Shown piece after piece: positions 23,938 to 32,292 of a DNA stretch of 64,000 nt (position 1 is the stretch's first letter; every line of letters starts with the position of its first letter). This DNA is from Flavobacterium lotistagni (GTDB taxonomy: Bacteria; Bacteroidota; Bacteroidia; Flavobacteriales; Flavobacteriaceae), in assembly GCF_011392125.1 (NCBI RefSeq), contig NZ_JAAJBU010000002.1, forward strand, positions 372,001 through 436,000, written 5' to 3'. Position numbers and translations under genes: made by a program. The notes under the pieces were generated by a model, which saw only the letters and a program-made list of their open reading frames with translations, searched no databases and was not told the DNA's origin.

Positions 23938-24858
23938 TTAGTCTCTGATCAGCGGAAGCGTCGAGCAACGCAACAATCCTTCCTGTTTGGCGATTTCGGC
24001 GTACGGAATCTCTTCTACGGTAAAACCGTTGTTGCGCAACCAAGTGTTGAGCCGGGTGAAATTCTTCTCCGAAACTACCACATCAGGCGCAATGGAAAAG
24101 ACGTTCGAGTTCATCTGGTACATTTCATCGCGCGTGATTTGGAACAGGTTTTCTTCACCGAACAAATCAACGAGTTGTTGGTATTCTGCTTCATTTCTGA
24201 AACCGCCTTTATAAATAATCGCTTTGTTAGCGCCAACAGGTTGGAAGCAGCAATCGAGATGTAATGCATTGTCGCGGGCGTCTTCCCAGGATTTTACTAA
24301 ATCAAAAGTGAGTACTTTTTTATGCGGAAATAATTCCTTAATCAAATCAATACCGGCTTGATTGGTGCGCGCCGTTTTGACTTGTTTGTAATCTTCGCCG
24401 CGGTAAGTGCCGATGAAAATGTAGTCGTTCCAAAGGATCACATCGCCGCCTTCGATATGCACTTTGTCTTTGTCTTGAATTTGGATGAATTTGGCCGGAT
24501 CAATCTGGTCGATGATGTATTGGATGGCCGGAAATTCCTTGTCGCGTTCGGGTAAAATGCCGGCTTCGATAATGATATCGTCAATGACAAAAGCAATGTC
24601 GCGAGTAAAAATTTGGTTTTCGTTGGCTACCAATTCAGGGCGATACACCTTTACATCATACTTCTCGAACACTTTGTTGAAGGCTTCCATTTCGGCTACC
24701 ATATCGGCTTCTGTAGGATAAGTTCCGGCTAAAATATGTTCTAAAGATTTCGGATCGTAAGCGTCTTGGGCTTTAGGCGTTGGGCCATTACTGACGGCGG
24801 TTCCGAGCACTACAGCGCGCAGTCGGGAAGTTTCGTTCTTGACATTCAATGCTAGCAT
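23938..24858 (-). CDS. Arginine deiminase / dimethylargininase-type hydrolase
   Basis: 306 aa from the ATG at 24858; an ATG 33 bp upstream is possible but lies in the putative promoter. Features of the guanidino-group modifying enzymes are RLRAVVLGTAVSNGPT, FTRDIAFVIDDIII, HIEGGDVILWND, DNALHLDCCFQPVG (catalytic His) and GLLRCSTLPLIRD with the nucleophilic Cys at the C-terminus. Activity on arginine, methylarginines or a related amidine is expected. With the CtlX-like gene downstream it may form a small citrulline/arginine degradation unit. It is too short and divergent to be a classic ArcA. Confidence 0.82.
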   Translation of the reverse strand: MLALNVKNETSRLRAVVLGTAVSNGPTPKAQDAYDPKSLEHILAGTYPTEADMVAEMEAFNKVFEKYDVKVYRPELVANENQIFTRDIAFVIDDIIIEAGILPERDKEFPAIQYIIDQIDPAKFIQIQDKDKVHIEGGDVILWNDYIFIGTYRGEDYKQVKTARTNQAGIDLIKELFPHKKVLTFDLVKSWEDARDNALHLDCCFQPVGANKAIIYKGGFRNEAEYQQLVDLFGEENLFQITRDEMYQMNSNVFSIAPDVVVSEKNFTRLNTWLRNNGFTVEEIPYAEIAKQEGLLRCSTLPLIRD

Positions 24859-24878
24859 AAAAATTCTTTGGATTTGGG

Positions 24879-24886
24879 CAAAGATA
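24879..24886 (-). promoter_or_regulatory. Putative -7 box for the hydrolase operon
   Basis: TATCTTTG on the minus strand, 20 bp upstream of the start codon. The -33 region lacks an exact TTG. Confidence 0.4.
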
Positions 24887-24950
24887 GCCAAACAGCCCTA
24901 AATTTTATTGCTTTGTGGATAATCGTTGATAAGTTGTTGTTGCTGCCCAA

Positions 24951-24979
24951 CAAAAAAGCCACCCTTTTCAGAATGGCTT
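24951..24979 (-). terminator. Terminator after citrate synthase
   Basis: AAGCCA/TGGCTT stem (24956-24961 with 24974-24979), 12-nt loop, then six T on the minus strand, 26 bp after the gltA stop. Confidence 0.8.
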
Positions 24980-25004
24980 CTTTAATTATGAAAAAATGTG
25001 AATT

Positions 25005-26288
25005 TTATCTTTGGTCTGCTGGTTTGAAATCACGCAGCGGATAACCGGTGTAAATTTGTCTCGGACGACCGATTGGCTCTTTGTTGATACGCATTTCTTT
25101 CCATTGGGCAATCCATCCCGGAAGACGACCGATGGCGAACATTACCGTAAACATATCCGTTGGAATGCCTAAAGCGCGGTAGATAATGCCTGAATAGAAA
25201 TCTACGTTCGGATAGAGTTTTCTTGACACGAAATAATCATCTACTAAAGCGGCTTCCTCTAATTTTTTAGCGATGTCGAGAATCGGGTCGTTCACACCTA
25301 AGGTTTGCAAAACTTCATCGGCAGCTTTCTTGATGATCCGCGCTCTCGGATCGAAGTTTTTGTATACGCGGTGACCGAAGCCCATGAGTCGGAACGGATC
25401 GTCTTTATCTTTGGCTTTGGCCATATACTTATCGCAGTCGCCTCCGTTTTTGTGAATTTCCTCTAGCATTTCTAAAACTGCTTGGTTCGCACCTCCGTGA
25501 AGTGGTCCCCAAAGTGCCGATACACCAGCAGAAATAGAGGCGAATAAACCTGCGTGTGAAGAGCCTACTATACGTACCGTAGAAGTAGAACAATTTTGCT
25601 CGTGGTCGGCGTGTAAGATGAATAATTTGTCTAAAGCATCAACGACAACTTTGTTAGCCGAATAAGGACCAGTTGGCAACTCAAACATCAAATGCATGAA
25701 GTTCTCTACGTAGCCTTTGGTATTGTCATAATAGTTCAGAGGATAACCCATCATTTTGCGGTAAGTCCAGGTGGCAATTACTAAGAATTTACCCATGGTT
25801 TTACAAACCGCTTCGTACATTTCCTTTTCATTGTCTACGTTAACTACTTTCGGGTTGAAAGCGGTCAGCGCGCTGGTCAGTGAAGAAAGAACACCCATCG
25901 GGTGCGCTGTTTTTGGAAAACCGTCGATGATGTTTTTCATTTCCTCATTCACTAAGGTATACTTGCGAATATCTGTTTCGAATTGTTGCAATTGGGCTTT
26001 GGTAGGCAATTCGCCAAAAATGACCAAATAAGCGACTTCGAGAAAATCGGCTTTGTCGGCTAAATCTTCGATAGCGTAACCCCGATAACGCAAAATGCCT
26101 TCTTCGCCATCTAAGAAAGTAATTTCGCTGGTGCATGAACCGGAATTTTTGTAACCCGGATCCATCGTAATGGCACCTGTTAAATCGCGAAGTTTGTTGA
26201 TATCGATTCCTACTTCGTTCTCGCTTCCGACGATGACCGGAAACTCATACTTCTTGCCATCTAATTCTAATATTGCAGTTTTTGACAT
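25005..26288 (-). CDS. gltA: Citrate synthase
   Basis: 427 aa from the ATG at 26288 (MSKTAILELDGKKYEFPVI); a start 42 bp upstream adds an unlikely tail. It belongs to the hexameric type of Gram-negative bacteria. Catalytic residues are seen in LHADHEQNCSTSTVR (His), GPLHGGANQAVLEML (His) and PNVDFYSGIIYRALG (Asp). It makes citrate from oxaloacetate and acetyl-CoA in the TCA cycle. It is monocistronic, with a TAGATTTG promoter box upstream and a terminator downstream. Confidence 0.96.
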   Translation of the reverse strand: MSKTAILELDGKKYEFPVIVGSENEVGIDINKLRDLTGAITMDPGYKNSGSCTSEITFLDGEEGILRYRGYAIEDLADKADFLEVAYLVIFGELPTKAQLQQFETDIRKYTLVNEEMKNIIDGFPKTAHPMGVLSSLTSALTAFNPKVVNVDNEKEMYEAVCKTMGKFLVIATWTYRKMMGYPLNYYDNTKGYVENFMHLMFELPTGPYSANKVVVDALDKLFILHADHEQNCSTSTVRIVGSSHAGLFASISAGVSALWGPLHGGANQAVLEMLEEIHKNGGDCDKYMAKAKDKDDPFRLMGFGHRVYKNFDPRARIIKKAADEVLQTLGVNDPILDIAKKLEEAALVDDYFVSRKLYPNVDFYSGIIYRALGIPTDMFTVMFAIGRLPGWIAQWKEMRINKEPIGRPRQIYTGYPLRDFKPADQR

Positions 26289-26327
26289 AGTGTGATTGGA
26301 AATTTGTCTGTTGAAATAATAATTTAA

Positions 26328-26335
26328 CAAATCTA
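26328..26335 (-). promoter_or_regulatory. Putative -7 box of gltA
   Basis: TAGATTTG on the minus strand, a full TAnnTTTG match, 40 bp upstream of the start. The nearest TTG is 25 bp further upstream, longer than usual. Confidence 0.45.
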
Positions 26336-26428
26336 TGGAATTCCCTATGAATTAAAAAAACAATTTCGCAAGCAAATCGTTAATTAAATTATAAAAGTTG
26401 CAAATTAGATATAGCTACCTGTAACAGC

Positions 26429-26458
26429 AAAAAACGCACTGCTTTTGGGCAATGCGTT
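26429..26458 (-). terminator. Terminator after the 904-aa LRR gene
   Basis: A 10-bp stem (26433-26442 with 26449-26458, one G-U pair), 6-nt loop and a T run on the minus strand. It ends the first kinase-regulator-LRR module. Confidence 0.88.
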
Positions 26459-26481
26459 CTCGGAAAAAACAACCGGTATAA

Positions 26482-29196
26482 TTACCTTTTCACTAACTTC
26501 TCGATTAGAACCCCTTTAGACGTTACTACTTTGACTAAGTAAACTCCTGAAGGATATTGATTTAGGTTGATTTTTACTTCTTTGCCGTTGGTGACATTTT
26601 TGCCTATTTGACTTCCCTGAAGATTATAAAGGGTGATGCTTTCGATTGAATGCTTGGCCAAAACGTTGATTTCATTCGAAGCAGGGTTCGGGAAAAGCAC
26701 CACCGAAGCTTCATTGAGAAAATCTACACTAGACAATGTCTGGAAAACCGTATTGACCGTCGGTGTATCTAATGGCGCATTTAAATCGTAGTAGACACTG
26801 GCCCGATTGGAAACCACAGTTGATTCTGGTAAGTTCTCCAAGGTTTTCATCTTGAGCAGAATATGGCCGTGACCGCCAATTTCAAGATTGATGTTCTGAA
26901 AAATAAATTCGACTACATTGCCCGTGATCTGTGTCTCCACGTTATTAGAAGCATCCAAAAGTTGCAGCGTGCTGAGGTCGAAAATATTTGTATCGACTTC
27001 AAACCGAATCACGGTATTTGTAGCTGCCAATGTACCGACATTCTCAAAATTAATCATATAATGAAGGTATTGGCCGATGTAACTCGGATCGAGCACAGTA
27101 CCTTCCAAACAAATAATATCGTTCAAGATATCGGCATCGACCACGGTTTGGCTAAACGCAAAAGTGTTGTCTTGCGGTATTTCGTCATCGGCAACGGGAA
27201 GTATCGCAGCAGAAAAATTCAACACGTCGCCAATATTGACAGCAGGCGTATCCGAAGCAGCGTTGAGACTGAAAGCCAAATCAATCCTTCTACTTTCGAA
27301 AGGTTGCAGATTGGTGTAATTCCAGGTCAAAATTCCCGGTTGCACTTGCGCTGGGGTGTCTGAAGAAAAGATAAGGTTAAGCACGTCGTCATTGAAATTG
27401 AAATCGATAGCACCCGAAAGCAACTGATTGCCATTGTTGGTATAAACAATCTGATAACTCGCCGTATCGCCCGGACGCGCGTGGTTAGCCGGAGCCAAAA
27501 CGACTGATACATCACGATGAACGCCCAGCGGAGCCAGACAAAAATCAACAGTTTGCTGGTTATTTTCATTATCTGAAAAATTCACTACGGCTGAAGGCGG
27601 CGAAAAAATAAACCACTCCGGATGCTGAATACTCGGACTAACAGTAAACGAACCGGTTTGGGTAACAAACGAATAATTCCCTTGGGCATCGATAAAGTTG
27701 GCCCCTGAATTCGTTCCGTCTGTAAGGTTCACTCTCAAATTTGGAAAAATCGAATCTGAAGCATCACAACCGTCTGCAAAGGCGTCGTAAGTAATCTTTC
27801 CTTTAATCAGATTGTAATCGCCTGATGGAGAAAAAGAACAATAAGAATTCACTACCACATTGCTCGCTCCCGAAGTAAACTGTAGTTGATTATTGACATA
27901 GCCAATACCTTCTTCTTGCACACAAACATATTCGATGTTTGGGCAATTGGCCACTCCCAAATAACCCGGAACTGCACCTTGGTTGAACGTACCATTATTC
28001 ATGAAAATAGACGCCAAGGTATTGTTCTCAGACACATCAATGTAATACAAACCTGAATTGGCATTGAAATTCAAACTGGAAAACGAATTGTTGGTGGCAA
28101 AAAACTCAAACAACAACGGATTCTGACTCAAATCGATTTGCGTCAGTGCATTGCTCGAAATGTTAAGTCGGGTCAAATTGGGCAACATAGAAACATCGAT
28201 AGCGGTGAGTGGGTTGTGGTCGCAAATAATGTTGGCCAGCGCCGTGTTGCCACTAAAGTCAAGTGATGCAAAATCGTTAAATGAACCTTCGAAATACAAA
28301 AGCCCAGTCAAAGCAGAAAGGTCAATCGAAGTGAGCGCGTTGTCCGAACAAATCAAAGACATCAAACCAGTCAAACTAGAAACATCTAGCGACACTAAGT
28401 TATTTCCGCTGTAGTTCAAATACTGAAGTGCTGTGAGCCCCGTAAAATTGATACTGCTGATGGTGTTGTAAGAGCAATCCAACTGCGACAACTGGCTCAA
28501 ATTGTTTAAACCCGGCAAAGCACTAATCGAGTTGTAAGAACAATCCAACTGTAACAACTGAGTTAAACTAGCAATATCGAGTTGGGTCAACAAATTGTGA
28601 TTCAAATACAAGCCTTGAAGCGCCGTCAAGCCCGACAAGTCAATCGAGGGCAACTGATTGTAGTTCAGTTTCAAGATTTGCAGATTGGTCAATCCGTTCA
28701 AATTGATGGCCGTTAAAGAATTGTTGTTCAAATCGATGTGTTTCAAATTCGCATTCGGTGCCGTTGCGAAACTAGCAATCAAATTGGCCGACGCATACAG
28801 TTCCTGGAGATTAGCCAAAGAAGAAACATCCAACGACGAAAGCTGGTTGTTGTTGATTTTCAGCTTACTAAGTAATGAAAGCCCCGTCAAATCGACGGTG
28901 TTTATTTGATTACCTTCACAGTTCAGTGATTTCAGATTGACAAAACTTCCTAAACCGTTCAGCGAGGAAATTTGTGAGGAAAAAATACTCAAAGAATCCA
29001 CCGCAGCGGCCTCTGTTTCTTGAATCTCTCCATCACTGTTTGCATCTATCCTAATCAGCGAACCATTAGCGTAGGCAATCTCATTGTCGGTATTGGCCGC
29101 TAAAAGTATCGATTTAAAATTCGCATCGGGAATATCCACAACCTGCGCTTGGCTCATAAAGCCGACTAATAACAAGGGTAAAAAAACATTTTTCAT
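26482..29196 (-). CDS. T9SS-secreted leucine-rich-repeat protein (904 aa)
   Basis: 904 aa from the ATG at 29196, which gives the signal peptide MKNVFLPLLLVGFMSQAQ; a longer frame from 29280 lacks one. After VVDIPDANFKSILLAAN come LRRs of about 21-23 residues (xxLTxLDxSxLxxLxxLxCSxNxL type) over residues about 75-430. A cysteine-bearing YCSFSPSGDYN segment follows near 450, then a prealbumin-like region and the DILNDIICLEGTVLDPSYIG domain seen in its neighbours. A C-terminal T9SS type A sorting domain (VVLFPNPASNEINV, then GVYLVKVVTSKG) ends the protein. It lies 52 bp after the 748-aa LRR gene, so it is probably co-transcribed. Likely a surface or secreted binding protein; ligand unknown. Confidence 0.88.
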   Translation of the reverse strand: MKNVFLPLLLVGFMSQAQVVDIPDANFKSILLAANTDNEIAYANGSLIRIDANSDGEIQETEAAAVDSLSIFSSQISSLNGLGSFVNLKSLNCEGNQINTVDLTGLSLLSKLKINNNQLSSLDVSSLANLQELYASANLIASFATAPNANLKHIDLNNNSLTAINLNGLTNLQILKLNYNQLPSIDLSGLTALQGLYLNHNLLTQLDIASLTQLLQLDCSYNSISALPGLNNLSQLSQLDCSYNTISSINFTGLTALQYLNYSGNNLVSLDVSSLTGLMSLICSDNALTSIDLSALTGLLYFEGSFNDFASLDFSGNTALANIICDHNPLTAIDVSMLPNLTRLNISSNALTQIDLSQNPLLFEFFATNNSFSSLNFNANSGLYYIDVSENNTLASIFMNNGTFNQGAVPGYLGVANCPNIEYVCVQEEGIGYVNNQLQFTSGASNVVVNSYCSFSPSGDYNLIKGKITYDAFADGCDASDSIFPNLRVNLTDGTNSGANFIDAQGNYSFVTQTGSFTVSPSIQHPEWFIFSPPSAVVNFSDNENNQQTVDFCLAPLGVHRDVSVVLAPANHARPGDTASYQIVYTNNGNQLLSGAIDFNFNDDVLNLIFSSDTPAQVQPGILTWNYTNLQPFESRRIDLAFSLNAASDTPAVNIGDVLNFSAAILPVADDEIPQDNTFAFSQTVVDADILNDIICLEGTVLDPSYIGQYLHYMINFENVGTLAATNTVIRFEVDTNIFDLSTLQLLDASNNVETQITGNVVEFIFQNINLEIGGHGHILLKMKTLENLPESTVVSNRASVYYDLNAPLDTPTVNTVFQTLSSVDFLNEASVVLFPNPASNEINVLAKHSIESITLYNLQGSQIGKNVTNGKEVKINLNQYPSGVYLVKVVTSKGVLIEKLVKR

Positions 29197-29248
29197 AGCG
29201 TTTGAATTTTTGTTTTTATTTCTTTTTGATTGATTTTTTGCTCTGAGC

Positions 29249-31495
29249 CTAATCTTTAGCGATTCGCTGCACGTTGACACCTCTTTCTGTACTTATTTTC
29301 AGCAAATAGATTCCGGAAGGCAGTTGAGCAGTATTTAATTTCGATTCTTTATTGTTCGGAAGATTTGTCATGATGATTCTTCCCTGAAGGTCGTACATTT
29401 CTACCGATTTGATTGCATTATCCGCGCTGATGAACACAACATCTGAAGCCGGATTAGGAGCTACCGACACGCTGTTGTCTGTTTCAAAACCTGTGTTCGA
29501 TAACAACTGGAATACCGTGGTTTCGGTTCCTGTATCTATCGGGAAATTATAATCGAAGAAAATATCGGCGCGGTTGGTTACTGTGCTTCCGACCGCTAAA
29601 GCACCATCTGTTTTGATTTTCAGCAGAATATGGCCGTGCCCACCAATGCCTAAATCGATGTTTCTGAAGATGAACTCTACCACATTGCCGGTTAGTCTGG
29701 CCATCACCGGATGCGAGGCATACATGAGTTGCAAAGTATCTATGTTGAACTGCGCCGGATCTATAACAGTTTTCACCACAACATTCTCGGCAGGAAAAGT
29801 TCCTGTGTTCTCGAAATTGATGGCGTAATGCAAGTAATTCCCTATTTCTGTGGGCGCAACAACATCGCCTTCTAGACAAGTAATGTCGTTCGGATCATAA
29901 GAACCAACTACGGTTTGGTCCAAAGTAAAGGCATTATCGTTCCAGTTGTCGTCGGTAATGATATCGACAAATGAGGTAAAAGTCAAAACATCGCCTATAT
30001 TCACAGCCGGAGTTTCGGTAGGTGAATTCACATTTAAAGTAATATCGACACTGCCACTTTCAAACGGACGAACCGCCGGAATCATCACCTGTACCGATCC
30101 GCCAGTATGATTGACCGGAATGCTCGAAGACACAAAATCCAGCACGTTGTCGTTGAAGGTAAAGTTCAGCCAAAGGTCGTCGGTTAGGTTGCCTTTGTTT
30201 TTGTAAACCAATTTGTAAACTGCATCGAAACCCGGGCGCGCCGGTGTGTAGGGCGATATTACCATTTCAGCATCGTGGTGTACGCCGTTGGCGGTGATAC
30301 AAAAATCTTGGGTTGCCGTATTGTTGTTATTATCTACAAACGGAATCATGGCTGTTACAGGTGAAAAGCTAAACCAATCTGGGTGCTCTACCGATGGTGT
30401 CACCTCAAAATTACCTTCTTGTGTGTAAGTGGTATACAATCCGGATGAATTAGTAAAAACGGCGCTTAAATTTGATTCGTCATTCACGTTTACTCTGATA
30501 TTCTTCGGCTTATTATCCTCCGGACCACAACCATCTTGATTGTTATCAACAGTCAAAGTGCCAGAAATGGTGTTGTAATCTCCGCCTGGTGTGAAAGTGC
30601 AATAGGTGTTTACAACGCAATTGGTATAACCATAAGTGATTAAAAGCAAGTCAACCCCAACCAATTCCGCTTCGTCTACACAGATAAATGCGATATTGGG
30701 ATTGCCATCGAAGTACAGTTGATTGCCGTTTCCAGTTCCGTTTTTTATAAAAAGGGAATTCAGATTGTTCAAACGACAACTCAAAAGCACCAATGATGTC
30801 TGCTGGCTAACATCTAAACTTGTCAATTGATTTCCGTTGCAAGACAGCGATTCAAGCGCCGATAATCCTGACAAATTCAATGATGTTAGTAGATTTTCAT
30901 CACAATTTAGGCCTTTCAAATTGATCAACGGACTTAAATCTAGATTCGCGATTTGATTAAAACCGCATCTCAACTCCAAGAGGTTGGTTTGATCTGACAA
31001 GTCTAAATTTGTTAGAGCATTATCCCCGACTTCAAGTACTTTCAATTGAGTTAATCCTGAAAGGTCAATTGTAGAGAGGTTAATATTGTAGGAATAAAGC
31101 GATTCAAGATTTACCAATCCTGAAAGATTTAGTTCGCCAAGTGGATTGCTGGCACAAAACAATGATCGCAACTCAATTAAACCATTTACGTTTAAGTCGC
31201 TGAGTTGATTATTGGCACATTGCAAACCCTTAAGATTAGAAAATTCAGCTATGCCACTCAAATCCATAATCGATGAGTTGTTTACATCGAGCGAATCGAT
31301 CACTTGAGCCTCTGATACCTGAATTTCGCCATCATTATTTAAGTCGATTTTTTGATAACCACCATTCGAATAAGCAATAGTATTGCTCACATCAGCTGCT
31401 AACAGTTTGGCTTTAAAATTCGCATCTGGAATATTCACAATCTGCGCATTCACCATTCCGGTAAAAAGCATTAAAAAAAGTAAAATTTTTTTCAT
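29249..31495 (-). CDS. T9SS-secreted leucine-rich-repeat protein (748 aa)
   Basis: 748 aa, signal peptide MKKILLFLMLFTGMVNAQ. The mature N-terminus IVNIPDANFKAKLLAADVSN is shared with the two other LRR proteins. LRRs cover about residues 70-265, fewer than in its neighbours. Then follow YCTFTPGGDYNTISGTL with NNQDGCGPED, a QEGNFEVTPSVEHPDWFSFSP domain, the SYDPNDITCLEGDVVAPTEIG domain and a sorting domain (SVAPNPASDVVFISA, GIYLLKISTERG). It follows the LytTR regulator gene by 21 bp. The family has no known function; the fold suggests extracellular protein binding. Confidence 0.88.
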   Translation of the reverse strand: MKKILLFLMLFTGMVNAQIVNIPDANFKAKLLAADVSNTIAYSNGGYQKIDLNNDGEIQVSEAQVIDSLDVNNSSIMDLSGIAEFSNLKGLQCANNQLSDLNVNGLIELRSLFCASNPLGELNLSGLVNLESLYSYNINLSTIDLSGLTQLKVLEVGDNALTNLDLSDQTNLLELRCGFNQIANLDLSPLINLKGLNCDENLLTSLNLSGLSALESLSCNGNQLTSLDVSQQTSLVLLSCRLNNLNSLFIKNGTGNGNQLYFDGNPNIAFICVDEAELVGVDLLLITYGYTNCVVNTYCTFTPGGDYNTISGTLTVDNNQDGCGPEDNKPKNIRVNVNDESNLSAVFTNSSGLYTTYTQEGNFEVTPSVEHPDWFSFSPVTAMIPFVDNNNNTATQDFCITANGVHHDAEMVISPYTPARPGFDAVYKLVYKNKGNLTDDLWLNFTFNDNVLDFVSSSIPVNHTGGSVQVMIPAVRPFESGSVDITLNVNSPTETPAVNIGDVLTFTSFVDIITDDNWNDNAFTLDQTVVGSYDPNDITCLEGDVVAPTEIGNYLHYAINFENTGTFPAENVVVKTVIDPAQFNIDTLQLMYASHPVMARLTGNVVEFIFRNIDLGIGGHGHILLKIKTDGALAVGSTVTNRADIFFDYNFPIDTGTETTVFQLLSNTGFETDNSVSVAPNPASDVVFISADNAIKSVEMYDLQGRIIMTNLPNNKESKLNTAQLPSGIYLLKISTERGVNVQRIAKD

Positions 31496-31516
31496 GATGT
31501 CAGTGTTTTGTTTTGG

Positions 31517-32278
31517 TTAAAGTGCTTTTATTAGTTCCTGCAACCGGTCTTTCTTTCGAGGTGAAATCGGCAGTTGTGCGTTATCGGCCATGATGATGTA
31601 TCCGCCGTCTTTCTTGACATAAGATTTCAAATAAGCCAGATTAATCAAATGCGATTGATGGATGCGCTCAAAACCATATTCAGCCAATAAATCTTCATAT
31701 TCTTTCAGCGTTTTAGAAATCACAATCGGCTTGTTATTCTTGATATAAAAAGTCGTGTAGTTGTCTTCGCTTTCACATCGGATGATATCGCTCACTTCAA
31801 AAAGATGAATGCCGTCGGCGGTGGTCAGTGCGATGCGTTTGAAATTATCGACCTTCTTACGAATGTTCTCCAACAACAAATCGATGTGTGCATAACTGTT
31901 GTTCTTTTGCAGTACTTCGCGGATTTTGCCCACTACGATTTCGAGTTCGTCTGGATCGACCGGTTTGAGTAGAAAATCCAGTGCGCTGAACCTAAAAGCT
32001 TTTATGGCATACTGCTCGTGCGCGGTAATGAACACAATATGCGAGGTGGTTTTCCCATTTTTCTTGGCGTGTTGCTCCAGCACATCGAATCCGGTTCCGT
32101 CATTGAGCTGAATATCGAGAAACACGACTTGTGGTTTGAGTTTTTCCATTGCGGCCACACCGGTTTCTACGTCTTCGGCTTCTCCAATGATGGTGATGTC
32201 TGGCGCATAAAAAGCCAGCAATTCACGCATGCCGTTTCTTAGGTTGGGATCGTCGTCTATTAAAATCGCTGTTATCAT
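31517..32278 (-). CDS. LytTR-family response regulator (module 1)
   Basis: 253 aa. The receiver domain carries the acidic pocket ILIDDDPNLR, the phospho-acceptor Asp-55 in VVFLDIQLNDGTGFD, and the Lys in FLLKPVDPDELE. A LytTR DNA-binding domain follows (IHLFEVSDIIRCESEDNYTT, then YGFERIHQSHLINLAYLKSY in parts). It is cognate to the TPR histidine kinase encoded 14 bp upstream. The LRR genes downstream are candidate targets, either by operon membership or direct control. It is strongly similar to the module-2 regulator, the receiver and LytTR motifs matching closely along the whole length. Confidence 0.94.
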   Translation of the reverse strand: MITAILIDDDPNLRNGMRELLAFYAPDITIIGEAEDVETGVAAMEKLKPQVVFLDIQLNDGTGFDVLEQHAKKNGKTTSHIVFITAHEQYAIKAFRFSALDFLLKPVDPDELEIVVGKIREVLQKNNSYAHIDLLLENIRKKVDNFKRIALTTADGIHLFEVSDIIRCESEDNYTTFYIKNNKPIVISKTLKEYEDLLAEYGFERIHQSHLINLAYLKSYVKKDGGYIIMADNAQLPISPRKKDRLQELIKAL

Positions 32279-32292
32279 TATTCGGCTAGTGG